64,000 nt of DNA, from the NCBI RefSeq assembly GCF_049306965.1, contig NC_133180.1, forward strand, positions 29,426,001 through 29,490,000. Direction: 5' to 3'. The translations under genes were made by a program, and so were the position numbers. The DNA comes from Danio rerio (taxonomy: Eukaryota > Chordata > Actinopteri > Cypriniformes > Danionidae). Shown here in pieces: positions 1-10,526 of this stretch; the stretch's first letter is position 1, and every line of letters starts with the position of its first letter. Under the pieces are notes generated by a model that had not been told where the DNA came from, made no database searches, and was given only the letters and a program-made list of their open reading frames with translations.

Positions 1-215
1 AAGACATTCATTATAGGTGAATTGGGTGAGCTAAATTGTCCGTGGTGTATGTGTATAAATGAGTGTGTATATATGTTTACCAGTGATGGGCTGCAGCTGA
101 AAGGGCATGCGTAGCTACCCTGGCTGCGTAAAACATATGCTGGATAGGTTAGCGATTCAGCTTGCTGTGGCGACCCCTGAATAATGAAGGGACTAAGCTG
201 AAAAGAAGATGAAAT
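1..215 (+). repeat. DANA-type SINE, 3' part
   Basis: The stretch matches the body and tail of the cyprinid DANA tRNA-derived SINE: a 'gtgagctaaattgtccg' segment, a TG-rich linker, 'gatgggctgcagctg', a 'ctgctggat'-like segment and 'aagggactaagctg' close to the 3' end, followed by a short ATGAAATGAAT-like tail. The tRNA-like head is not visible because the window begins inside the element. Several other DANA pieces in the window share these blocks, which supports the call. Confidence 0.8.
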
Positions 216-229
216 GAATAACACTAGTT

Positions 230-661
230 TGTTCAAATTTTAAGTCAAATTTTCTAACAGCTTTCGCCAGAACAATCCTCTTTGTTGTAAAAAAATAAAA
301 CAAAAATGTATTGCGTTATTGTGCTGACACATACCATAGCAGTCACTTTTTTAAACTAAATTATTTGTTAATGTTGAAGGTTAATGGCTTCCCTTAACCC
401 AGCCTACACAGTCACCTTTGTGTATTTGTGCAGAAAGTGGATCAATGTCTCTTTATCGCTCATTTGCTGACATGCAACCAGGCTTTACTCCAGTTACTTA
501 ATAATATAGGTCATCTATCTGGTAATCAAAATATTTTATAGAAAATGATATTTGTTGATTGAACAGCTGTGATGACCTTTTCCTTTTGCACTTTAACTCA
601 ATGACATGTTAATCCTTTTAGATTTGGCTTTGATGATATATTATTTGGAGACAGTCATTGT
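230..661 (+). other. 5' flank of serpin unit 1
   Basis: No gene is seen. The sequence is the distal upstream part of the serpin repeat unit: the same order of blocks ('agctttcgccagaacaa', 'ccagcctacacagtcacc', 'tgcagaaagtggatcaatg', 'ggtaatcaaaatatttta') recurs near 9293, 19200, 30710 and 46885 ahead of the other units. The unit is interrupted at its right end by the GC-rich element at 662-1286. Confidence 0.7.
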
Positions 662-1286
662 TGCAACCCAAGCTCATTCTGGAAACGTAGCCCCGCGGAC
701 GTTTCTGAAGACCGCGATTTACGTGGCCGGAGGTACGTAAAGGCCGCGTTTGGTTTTTTTCGAGCGGGGTGGTGTGGCGCCGCTCCGCCCCTCCTCTTCG
801 CGCTCGCCGGTCGACGGCTCGTCTCCGAGTAGAGGGCTTTCCCGACGCAATCAGTTTGTCCGCCTAGCTCACAGCGTTGCGTCGGCGGAGCGGAGGCCCC
901 GGACAAGGAGGAAGAGGAGGAGCCGGCCGCGGTGGACGACGACCGGGATCGAGTCCGGGGAACAGCAGGTTCCGGAAATCAGGTGAGACTAAAACGGAAT
1001 CCGAAAAATGAGGGCGAGAACGCGGCGGGATCCGAAAACGCAGTCGAAATCGAAGACGAGGGCTTTTGCTTTTTTTTTTTTTTTTTTTTTCGATCAGGCG
1101 GCTTTTCGCGCGAGAACGGCGCAGGCGCGAACGCCGCGCGCTCCCGAGACGCAAAAAAGTGCGCACAGCAGCCTCTCAAGGATCCGCGAAAACAAAAAAA
1201 CGCTCAAATACGTACCTCCCGGTACGTAAATCGCGGTCCGCACAAACGTTCGCAGGGCTACGTTTCCACAATGAGCCCGGGTTGCA
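662..1286. mobile_element. GC-rich non-autonomous DNA transposon with long inverted ends
   Basis: The two ends are imperfect inverted repeats of roughly 100 bp beginning TGCAACCC: the left end reads TGCAACCCAAGCTCATTCTG and the reverse complement of the right end reads TGCAACCCGGGCTCATTGTG, and the similarity runs on through 'gaaacgtagcc' and 'cgcgatttacgt'. The interior is CpG-rich with a run of about 22 T near 1068-1089, unlike the AT-rich flanks. Small open frames inside look like chance products of the composition. No transposase is visible. Superfamily is not assigned, since no clear target duplication could be fixed by eye. Confidence 0.7.
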
Positions 1287-1801
1287 TTATTAGCCATTAA
1301 GTCATGGTTACCAAGAAATTCATTAATTAATTAATTTTTTTCTAAGCTAACCATAGCTTGGAATTTGTAGTAGAATTGTGGTTATAAAAAAGTAATGACA
1401 TACTAAAATTGTTACTGCACATTTACTACAGTATAAGGTTTATTTTCATAATAAATTCATATACACAATTTAATTAATTAATAACGGGATTAGACTGAAA
1501 TTAATTACGGAAACTGTACAGTTATAGGGTTATAAGGTTCTATCTGCGTTCTGAATGATTTTGAGATATTAAGCTTCAAAGTTTTTGCATTCCAAAAAGG
1601 AAACAGTATGTCTGTAACATTTGTTTTTTTTATAATAAAAAGTCTTCAAATTTAAACATCTTATAAAAAGAATCCCATAATGTAAATAAGTTGTTATATT
1701 AAAAATGTCAATAACAAAAATGTCAGAACCTTAATTCCAAGATAAGGAAATGCTGATGTGACCTATAAATTTACTGTGCTGATTTGAGGGCTTTCTTAGA
1801 G

Positions 1802-1942
1802 GTTAATAATTTATTTTCTTTCTAGAGTTAAATTAAAAAGTAAACAGACTAAAGGTTGTTTTATGATCAAACACACTGTAAGGGCACAGGCTTTAGAACT
1901 CAGTCTAGTTTGGGAAAAGAGGAACAACAGCTGTCTGAAGAG
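1802..1942 (+). promoter_or_regulatory. Serpin unit 1 promoter and non-coding exon
   Basis: An HNF1-like site GTTAATAATTTAT (1802-1814) and a FOXA-like GTAAACA (1840-1846) lie upstream of a short segment ending in the donor GAG|GTAGGA at 1942/1943, the likely non-coding first exon. Where the intact copies read TTTATAAC, this copy reads TTTAGAAC (around 1892), so the TATA-like box looks damaged. Site names are inferred from consensus; liver expression is inferred from what is known of clade A serpin promoters. Confidence 0.5.
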
Positions 1943-2369
1943 GTAGGACATTTCTGTGCTAGAGATCTGAATTATTGAATAATTGTGTTGTTTGATAAAC
2001 ATATGTAAATCTGACCTTTTAGATGAAGATTAGAAGACAGAAAATACAGTAGCATCATGAGTTGTTCATCGTCACTGATGCGTCAAACTGTCACGAACAT
2101 GTCCTCATTGTCACCAACATGTTGCTAAACTCTGTTAATTTCTTCTCAGAGACTTCAAGACCATGGAACGGAACGGTGTATTTTTGTGGATTTGTGGTTT
2201 TGCAGTAGTTGTCTGTGGGAATCAAGAGACTTTACAACAACCTCCCATTAGCGCTAAACTCCCGTCATTGATAAACATGAACAACGATTTCGCTTTTCAC
2301 CTGTACAAGAGGCTTATAGAATCGCCTGACTATCAGTCCAAAAACATCTTCTTCTCTCCGTTCAGTGTG

Positions 2370-5300
2370 CACTGTTAGACATTTCAAAGGGTTTTTACAG
2401 TAACTTACTGGCAACACTGTTGCCAGTAAGTTACTGTATTTTAGATTTACAGTATACAACTGTAAATCCGTTTACAGCATGTTACTGTAGTGTCTGAAAA
2501 TGGTTAACTACTGTAAAAACCTAAGTTAACAGTTAGCTACTGTAAACCTTTTAATTTTGTCCTAAATATTTTATAATATTATTTTATTAATATTATTTTA
2601 ATACTATAGACCTAAAAAAGACACAATTACAAAATATTAACAAAATAAACACTCTTTATTTAAAACATTGGAGATGCTTAAAACAAGCTTAAAAATGTGT
2701 AAAAACATTACATTTCAATCATTCAAAATATTTTATTTTAAGAAAAAAAACATTGAAAATGAAAAAGCACATTAACATACATGTACAAATCTAATTTAAG
2801 TGTCTGACCTGCATATTGTTGAGAAAAAAAACCCCAATTGTACTAAGTACTACTGACATTAAACCAGACACAATTACAAAATATTCCATTCTTTAAAACA
2901 TTAATAATGCTTAAAGCATTGGAAAAATAAATATTTGTAACTATTAGCCGACTCAGAAACAACACAACTTTAAAATATTACTAATTCTGGTGTCAAATGC
3001 TCAACAAGGTCTGAATTCACATATTCAAATGCAGTTCATCTTTATTTCTATTGCACTTTTACAATGTAGATCAATGATGTCAAAGCAGCTTAACATAGAA
3101 GTTCTTGTAAATTGAAGCTGCTTCAGTCCAGTTTTCAGAATTGAAGCAGTAAATGTCACTGCTGAAAGTCCAAACACTGAAGAGCAAATCCACCGATCCA
3201 CCAATCGTAGCCAAGCGATCCAGTGGCGACAGTGGCATGGAAGAAACTTCACCAACTGACGAAAGTGTAGAATAAAAGCCCTTGAGAGATACCAGGCTCA
3301 GTTGGGCACGACCAGTTCTCCTCTAGCCAAACTTGTGCAAGGCCGCAGTCTAGGCACCGGAGGCTTGAAAGTTCACCAGCGGGTGGTCAGGCTGGCCCAT
3401 TGGATCAATGCGGAAACTCATTGATCACGTGTGTCTTTTAGGATTCACTCCTCCATGACCACCACAGCATCTGGTCAGGATTTGGCCCAGTCCAGGATTA
3501 TGAAGAACTCTGGATAAGGACAAACAGACTAACATAAGCATAGAAGAAGCTTGTATAAAAAAAAATAAATCATATACTGGTTAATTATTTTGAAGCATGG
3601 CAGCTAGGTTGGGCTAGTTTTCAGCTGGTACTGAGCAACTGGCTCCTGCTCATAACCTGCTCACTACCATGTTTAAAAGAGAACTAACCAGAATGTCCTG
3701 TTTATTTTTTCCCCTAACAAGGTTTTACAAAAACATTGTAGCATTTGTGATGGGTTGATTCACAGCAGGACAGATTAGACTATTTGTTTTATGTATTCCT
3801 AATAAACTAAAACAGACTGAATACTGATACAACTATTGAGAGTGTCTCACCTAATCCAAGTTCTCAGTTAGCTGGTGAAAGAAGGATAACACACTGTTGT
3901 TCATGGTTGTCTCTTCACTACTTCTCCTGCCTTCTTCTGGCTCACTCTGGTTGTTGCTGTGCATTTTGTTTCATCCTCTGGAATTATTTATACAAAAATT
4001 TTTATTATTTTATTTAATATAATAATATTTATTATTTAATATTACAAAATATTTAGGCAACATGAAATGGGGAAAAAGACATTTAATACATAGACAAATG
4101 CATGTATCCCAATACTAATTATTGTATTTTAAAATGTCTGACCCATGACAGACCTCAATCTGCTCAAAAATATTATAAACAAAGATGAAAAAAAACCCTA
4201 CTAAATGGTTTAATAAAAAAGGGAAAAAGATTTTTTATTTAGCTAGCAACTAAACATGTGACACATTTTGTATTAAAAGTAATGTTACTATATTGAGAAA
4301 CAAATAGATGTACAGTACTTACTGTTGTATGAGGTCCAGTTTGCACAGGCAGGCTCCCAGTATTCTATATTGAGACCATAAAAAAGCCAAAAATACAGAT
4401 AAGAATACCATGCTACAATCCACAACCTCCACACAACTTTTTTTTTATTTGTTTACCTTGGTTGCTTACTGGTCTTGCTTATTTTTTAAGCATAAGGCTG
4501 TGCTGATCAAGATGTTCCTCCGAAATGCTGTTTGTTTCTTCAGACAAAACCTGGTGCTGTGCTCGTGCCATATCTAAACAGAAAAAAATATAATGGTAAC
4601 AATTATGTTAAACCAAATGTCAAGAGTTGTGATAAAAAAATAATTAGCAAACAATAAATAGCAAAAAGGTGGTTATTAGCATAATGCATAGAGGTAAAGT
4701 TGGTTTTATATTAGCAGATTCAGACTTCCCCCTTAATAATTTAATTTCATAAAAGTATTATTTGCAAACTCTAAATAGTGAAATCATTTTAGCAGCTAAC
4801 GACTATCAAAGTACAACATGCTCACGGTCAAATAAACAGTGTTAATGTTGATTTCAAGTCATACTGGCATGCTAATTCTGATCGAATATTCAAAGTAACA
4901 TGGTAAACAGTATAACGTAAGAGTCTTCTAAATGAACGAATGTGCGAATATAAAACCAACTTTACCTCTATGCATATTGTAGATTTACGTTAACGTTCTT
5001 ATAGGTTACGTCGCGATGTTATTTTCTCAAGCTAACGATATAAGTTACTCTAAACCAGAGAAAAATAAGTTCACAACATCTAATATATATAAAGTATAAA
5101 TCAATATAAGTTAAACGTTGCACGTTAAAATGAGTTTGAGTCCAATTCAGTATAAACTTAGCTCAGTTTAGCTAACAGTTAACATTACCATTTTAAGATC
5201 GCTTCAGCCAATGTTGCCGAGCAAACATATGCTAATAGAGGTGCTCAAATCAATGTCGAGTGTTGTCAGCACAGACAGACGCGCTTTTACCTGGATTATT

Positions 5301-6000
5301 TGATGGTCTTTCATTCATATTCTTCTGGGGGAAAACACTCTCTGCCGGACCGTTGTCTCGTGATAAGTGTCCTCCAAAACTGTCTGCATACCTCTGGTTC
5401 CCTCCTAAACCAAAACCCGCTGCAACACCGGTTCCTATGTAAATAAATAAAAAGATATGACGAGAACAATGGCTAATAGTCATAAACAGTCTTATTTAAA
5501 GTAATAGTAGTGTTAATGTAATAAATTAAATAAAGGTAACATCTTAATAGATGATATATTTCTCAAATGGGCGAAATAACGCCAAGCCAGAGAAAATAAT
5601 AATAGCCAACTTTATACTTTACTTTGTTCTATTCTCGTCCACAAAACATTCTGTAAAATGAAACACTGCCTCAGCTTACCAGAGTAAAGTTTGTTAAATC
5701 CAGTATGTTCTTCAGGCACACTAATAAAATGTCCTCCAGAATTGCTCCAGGGTCCTCAGGCAAAATGTGGTGCAGAGTAGTCGAATCGCCGCAAGGTGGC
5801 GTTGAAGCAGTTGTGGAAAATACAGTATAATACACGAATTTTTACAAATACAGTACATCGCTGTATATGTTGTTCGACGTCACACTAAATTCCCATAATG
5901 CAACAGTAAATACAGTTATTTACCGTAAAAGGAATTTGCAGTATTACACTGGGTGAAATACAGTAATTAACTGTGTAATTTACAGAAATGTCTAACAGTG
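2370..6000. mobile_element. CACTA (CMC/EnSpm)-like DNA transposon 1, non-autonomous
   Basis: The ends are a perfect 16-bp inverted repeat, CACTGTTAGACATTTC at 2370-2385 and its complement at 5985-6000. The host exon sequence of the other serpin copies is restored exactly by removing the element and one TG, so the target duplication is the 2-bp TG at 2368-2369 and 6001-6002. Subterminal DNA is rich in TTACTGTA-type words and holds the palindrome CTGGCAACACTGTTGCCAG near 2409. No transposase-like open frame is seen in the 3.6 kb. The interior carries other dispersed repeat material (about 3020-3280). CACTG ends and a 2-3-bp duplication are typical of CACTA elements; superfamily is inferred from that. 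Confidence 0.8.
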
Positions 6001-7140
6001 TGTCTATGGCCCTTTCTGAGCTTTCTTTAGGAGCTGGTGGAGACACCAAACAGCAGCTTCTCAGTGGCATTGGCTACAACAGCACAATCTTCAGCACTGA
6101 GGAAATGCACCAGCTGTTTCACAGTCTCCTGGAAGACATCGGCAATAGGACAGAAGTGGACATCGATGTCGGCACTGCTCTTTATGCAAGCGACCGATTT
6201 AAGCCTCATTCTAAGTTTCTGGAGGACATGAAGGAGTTTTACCACTCTGATGGCTTCACTGTAGATTTCAGGGTCAAAGAAACAGTCGATCAAATTAATA
6301 AATATGTGGAGGAAAAAACACATGGAAAAATCAATCAAGCTGTCGATGATCTGGAAGAGGATACTTTGATGTTTCTTCTCACATACATATATTTTAAAGG
6401 TACTGTAAGTGCATGGCTATACACAATAGTCAAAGTATTGGAGTTCTGGAAATGGCATTAGATCTTAAATAATTGCACTCTTTCTTCTGAAGGAAAATGG
6501 GACAAGCCTTTTAACCCAGACACAACCAGTGAGAGTAAATTTAATATAGATGATAAGACCACCGTTCCAGTGCAAATGATGCATCAGTATGAATGTCTCA
6601 AAGTCTATTATGATGTTGAACTATTCAGTAAAGTCCTCTGTCTTGACTACAACGATTCCTTTTCCATGTTTCTGGCTGTCCCAGATGTTCACATGGGGCG
6701 AAAAACCATCAAAGATCTAGAGATGACAATCTCTAGACAGCACATTAAAAAGTGGAGGAGAGGTGTATCTAAAGAGTTAGTTGTCTAAATCTAAACTAAA
6801 ATCAAAATTTTAGTGCATTCATCAAATGGATTACCCAGTCATCTTTAACCACAGGGACTTCTTTTTTGTCCTACAGTGAAGTTGACATCTACGTCCCCAA
6901 GCTTTCTCTGAAAACATCATACTCGCTGAAGGATATTTTGAAGGGAATGGGAATGGCTGATATGTTTTCAGATAAAGCCGACTTTACAGGAGTTTCAGAG
7001 GAAACATTTTCGTTTCACAGGTAAAGTCTCAAATCCATCTCTATTTAAGGTCAAAATGTCAAGGCAACAATGTTTTGCAGTGCTGAAAAGATTATATACA
7101 TTATCTAACATGATGTTTACCCTTTAATTTTAGAAATATG

Positions 7141-7386
7141 GGTAACACTTTAGTTTAGGTCACAATTCATGTTATTACCAAAGCAATTACTACCACTACC
7201 AGCTTAATAAACTACTAATCAGCTGTTTTTTAATAGTTAGTAAAAACTGTGTTTAGATTTGGGTAAGATTAGGAATGCAGAATATGATTATTTTTTATAA
7301 CTAATGAACAGTTGATATCTTAATAACAGGTAATAAGCCAGTAGTTAATAGCAGGAATCGTGACCTACTGTAACTGAAGTGTTACT
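7141..7386. repeat. MITE in the last serpin intron
   Basis: The left end GGTAACACTTTAGTTTAGGT and the right end read as an inverted repeat (AAGTGTTACT at 7377-7386). The same short element lies in the last intron of copy 3 (21474-21714), and pieces of it are in copies 2 and 5. It must have been in the ancestral intron before the array expanded. No coding capacity. Confidence 0.55.
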
Positions 7387-9009
7387 GAAATATGAGCAGC
7401 ATTTATATTCAATTTATATTCACTGAATCTACTCAAGTAAAATATTTGGTAAAATCAAAATGAGACTCTGTGAATCAGAACTAAATCCATTCAGGCAGCA
7501 ACTTTTGTAGTTTTTTTAGATTTGGGGACAGGAATTGTTTTAAAAATATTTTACACAAAACTTTGGAAAAGCACATTATTGACATTTAAATATAACCTAA
7601 ATCATGACTTAATTTTTACAATTAAAAGACTTGTTAAGATATAAGAGAAGTCTGTTTGATTCACTTTTAGGTTTTGCATAAAGCCACTCTGGATATCGAT
7701 GAGCAAGGAACCACCGCAGCAGCAGTGACAGAAGATAATGAAAGATTTGTGTCCTACAGCCCATTGAGTATTATTAGGTTTGATCACCCATTCATGATCT
7801 TTATCACGGATCAAACAAATGACAACATCCTTTTCTTTGGGAAAGTCGTCAACCCAAATGAAAAACTGTGATGTGGCCCACAACATGTTAAAACAATGTT
7901 AGCCAGTAGGTGGAAAACATTTAAAAACTTCTGTGGCATATTTTGCAGACTACTAGAGTCGCCTTCCTGCAGAGTTCTTACTGTTATGAAACACCCGGAT
8001 CAGCTTATGTAGGTGATGGTTGGAAATAAACTGCAAGAAACTGGACCTGCAAAACTGGGTACTATATAGGCTTTGTGAGACTTATTTCATCTTACCCACT
8101 AAGTGACAACTGTTATATGATTTCATTTCATTTACTATTTACTAGGGGTGCAACAGTTCAATCTTCTCACGGCTCGATATGTATCACAATTTTAGGGTCA
8201 TGGTTTCAGTACGGTATGTTTTGTGCTAAGCTTAGAAAATAACTGCTTAGAACAATTTAAAGAACAATAAACATATTTATTGGGCAACAAACACCTAACA
8301 AATCCAACAGCTTCACACATATGACTGTATATTTGCATGTTCTCGCATTACCTAAATAAAAGTTGGGCATTTTGCTTTAAATGCTTTAGAAAATAAAGAG
8401 AAAAAGCTTAAATTTCCCCTTTTTCTATTTTACATCTGGACTCAACCAATTATGCAGAAAATTATTTTGTAAACACATCTTTATAAATGAGCACTTTACA
8501 AGTATTTATTACTTCTGTTTACATCATGCTTGCATTACCAAGGCAACAACACATTTTTGTTTATGATTTCTTTATGATTTTAATATGATTCCAGAGAGCT
8601 CCGTTTCACTTATCTGCACCATCGTAGTGAATGAAACTTAAGCAAAGAGAGAGCTCGGCTCTTCTCTCTTAATTCAAAGGGAACAGTCAATCAAGAAGAA
8701 AATTGCTTTTAGCAGACAGCGGGTAAACAGAGTGAATAGAGGGAGCGATCGGGCATGGAAGAACACCCAGCAGAAGCAGGACTGAAGTAACATATCTGCT
8801 GTATGTCCACACCCACATGGGACGCTTCTTGGCCTGGACATAGACCTCAATCTTGCTGTTAGTGATCACTGATCTAGACTATCTTCGCAACAGCAACAAA
8901 AAAGGCATTTGTCATGTTTTTGAGTCTGTTGAAACACTGACCATAATAATTGGAGGCCAGACAAATGTGTGCTTTTTTTTTTTTTACTAAAGCCTTACTT
9001 TCAACAGAA

Positions 9010-9081
9010 ACACACACACACACAGACACACACGCACGCACGCAAGCACGCACACAGACGCACACACACACACACACACAC
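9010..9081. repeat. CA/CGCA microsatellite
   Basis: A CA dinucleotide tract with interspersed ACGC units. It gives cysteine/valine-rich open frames on the minus strand that have no protein character. Confidence 0.9.
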
Positions 9082-9149
9082 GAGGACATGTGGTGTCAAC
9101 AACAGTTTACATACTAAGAGGTGATTGGAAAGGTTTTCGCACATGCAAT

Positions 9150-9245
9150 AAGCGTGAAACTCACGCAAACAAAGGGAGAACATGCAAACTGCACACAGAA
9201 ATGCTAACTGACCCAACCAGGATTTAAACCAGCAACCTTCTCGCT
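9150..9245 (-). repeat. DANA SINE fragment
   Basis: The blocks 'gagaacatgcaaactgcac', 'ctgacccaaccagga' and 'accagcaaccttctcgct' are the reverse complement of the DANA head region. Both ends are lost. The same broken form lies ahead of unit 3 at about 19000-19157, so it was probably part of the duplicated unit. Confidence 0.7.
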
Positions 9246-9292
9246 AACAATAAAGTAACAATAAAGTAACCAGTAACCACAACCAGAAAGTA

Positions 9293-9967
9293 ACAATAAC
9301 ACTATTTTGTTTCATTTTCGTCAAATTTTCCAGCAGCTTTACCAGCACAAATCCTCTTTGTGTTAAAAACAAACTGGTGTTATGCTGCCGCATAAAAGTC
9401 AAATATTTTTATATAAATGATTTGCTAATCTTGATGGTCAATAGCTTTCCTTCCCTTCACCCAGCCCACACAGTCATCTGTGTGTATTTTTGCAGAAAGA
9501 GGATCGATGTTTCTTTATCACTCATTTGTTGACATGCACCCTCTACTCCAATTGCATTATAATATAGTTCATCCATTGGGTAATCAAAATATTTTATATA
9601 AAATAATATCTGCTGATTGGTCAGCTGTTAGTACAGTAAAGTCATGTTTATTTTCACAATATATTCATAAACAATTAAATAATAATAATGGGATTAGACT
9701 GAAAATGATTACGGATATAACAAGTACATACTGTACTGTATCAACTGTCTTCTCTTCATTATTAAGGTTAAATGCTGATGGCCTGTGACCATTTATTGAC
9801 TGCTGATTTGAGGGCTTTCTTAGAGGTTACTAATTTGTTTTCTTTCTAGAGTTAAATTAAAAAGTAAACAGACTAAAGGTTGTTTTAATGATCAAACATG
9901 CTGTATGGGCACAGGCTTTGGAACTCATTCTAGTTTGAGAAAAGAGGAACAACAGCTGTCTGAAGAG
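9293..9967 (+). promoter_or_regulatory. Serpin unit 2 upstream region, promoter and non-coding exon
   Basis: This is the unit upstream block followed by a degraded HNF1-like site (GTTACTAATTTGT, about 9826), an intact FOXA-like GTAAACA (9864-9870), and CTTTGGAACT (9916-9925) where intact copies have a TTTATAAC box. The non-coding exon ends at the donor GAG|GTAGGA (9967/9968). Two of the three promoter motifs are damaged, which fits the pseudogene downstream. Confidence 0.5.
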
Positions 9968-10092
9968 GTAGGACATTTCTGTGTTTGAGATCTGAATCAT
10001 TGAATAATTGTTTTGTTTGATAAATAAATGTAAATCTGATCTTTTAGAAGAACATTAGAAGACAGAAAATACAGCAGCATGATTAAATGTTT

Positions 10093-10485
10093 AGGGATGT
10101 CCCGATCCGATATTGATATCGAAAGCAGGTCCGATATCAGCCCCCCAAAAATATATCGGACTGCGTTAAAATCTCCGATATAAGCAGTCCGATCCGCTCT
10201 AAACTCCGATACAGCTTTTCTATCCAGCAGCGTCCAGAGCCAGCATGCAAAGCCCACGGGATCACAACACTGCTTGCTAGCAAAGTAGCAAAAGAAAGAG
10301 ATGTCGGCCGTGTGGCAGTATTTTTCATAAAAGTCCGAAAAAGACAGTGTGGCTCAATGCAACAGTTGTCATGCACAAGTTTCCAGTGGTGGAACAAAAC
10401 TGGGAAAGTTCAATACGTCGAACCTCATCAAGCATTTGAAGTAGCATCACAAAACTCAGCATGAGGATTTTTGCAAGACCATAGA

Positions 10486-10526
<41 letters not shown>

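Larger units (their letters stand above)
2163..7871 (+). pseudogene. Serpin copy 1, clade A type, disrupted by a CACTA-like insertion
   Basis: Coding exon pieces are 2163-2369 plus 6003-6399 (one 604-nt exon split by a transposon), 6493-6775, 6877-7020 and 7671-7871. The start sits in a good context (gaccATGG) and opens a signal peptide [19 protein letters not shown]. The third coding exon is 144 nt rather than 145, a 1-nt net deletion near GVSEE that shifts the frame before the reactive loop. The first donor is GTACTG rather than GTAAGT. The last exon is intact, with hinge [11 protein letters not shown], loop EDNERFV|S and the serpin terminal signature ending VVNPNEKL; an AATAAA lies at 8025-8030. 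The insertion gives a product stopping after 71 residues. It is therefore read as dead, although every other exon is well preserved, so loss looks recent. Confidence 0.85.
7872..9292. other. 3' flank of serpin unit 1 with degraded repeats
   Basis: No gene is seen. The stretch holds the probable polyadenylation signal (AATAAA, 8025-8030), then from about 8144 a sequence opening AGGGGTGCAACAGTTCAATC that resembles the end of a fish hAT-type element, running into AT-rich DNA up to about 8870. A T-run and a CA microsatellite follow, then a DANA scrap. Open frames across the CA repeat are composition artefacts. Confidence 0.5.

Noticed and set aside
662-1286. CpG island promoter with coding open frames of up to 122 codons
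   Set aside because: The long inverted ends fit a transposon better, and the frames run through low-complexity and homopolymer tracts with no domain.
9000-9216. Cysteine/valine-rich minus-strand open frames
   Set aside because: They are translations of a CA microsatellite.
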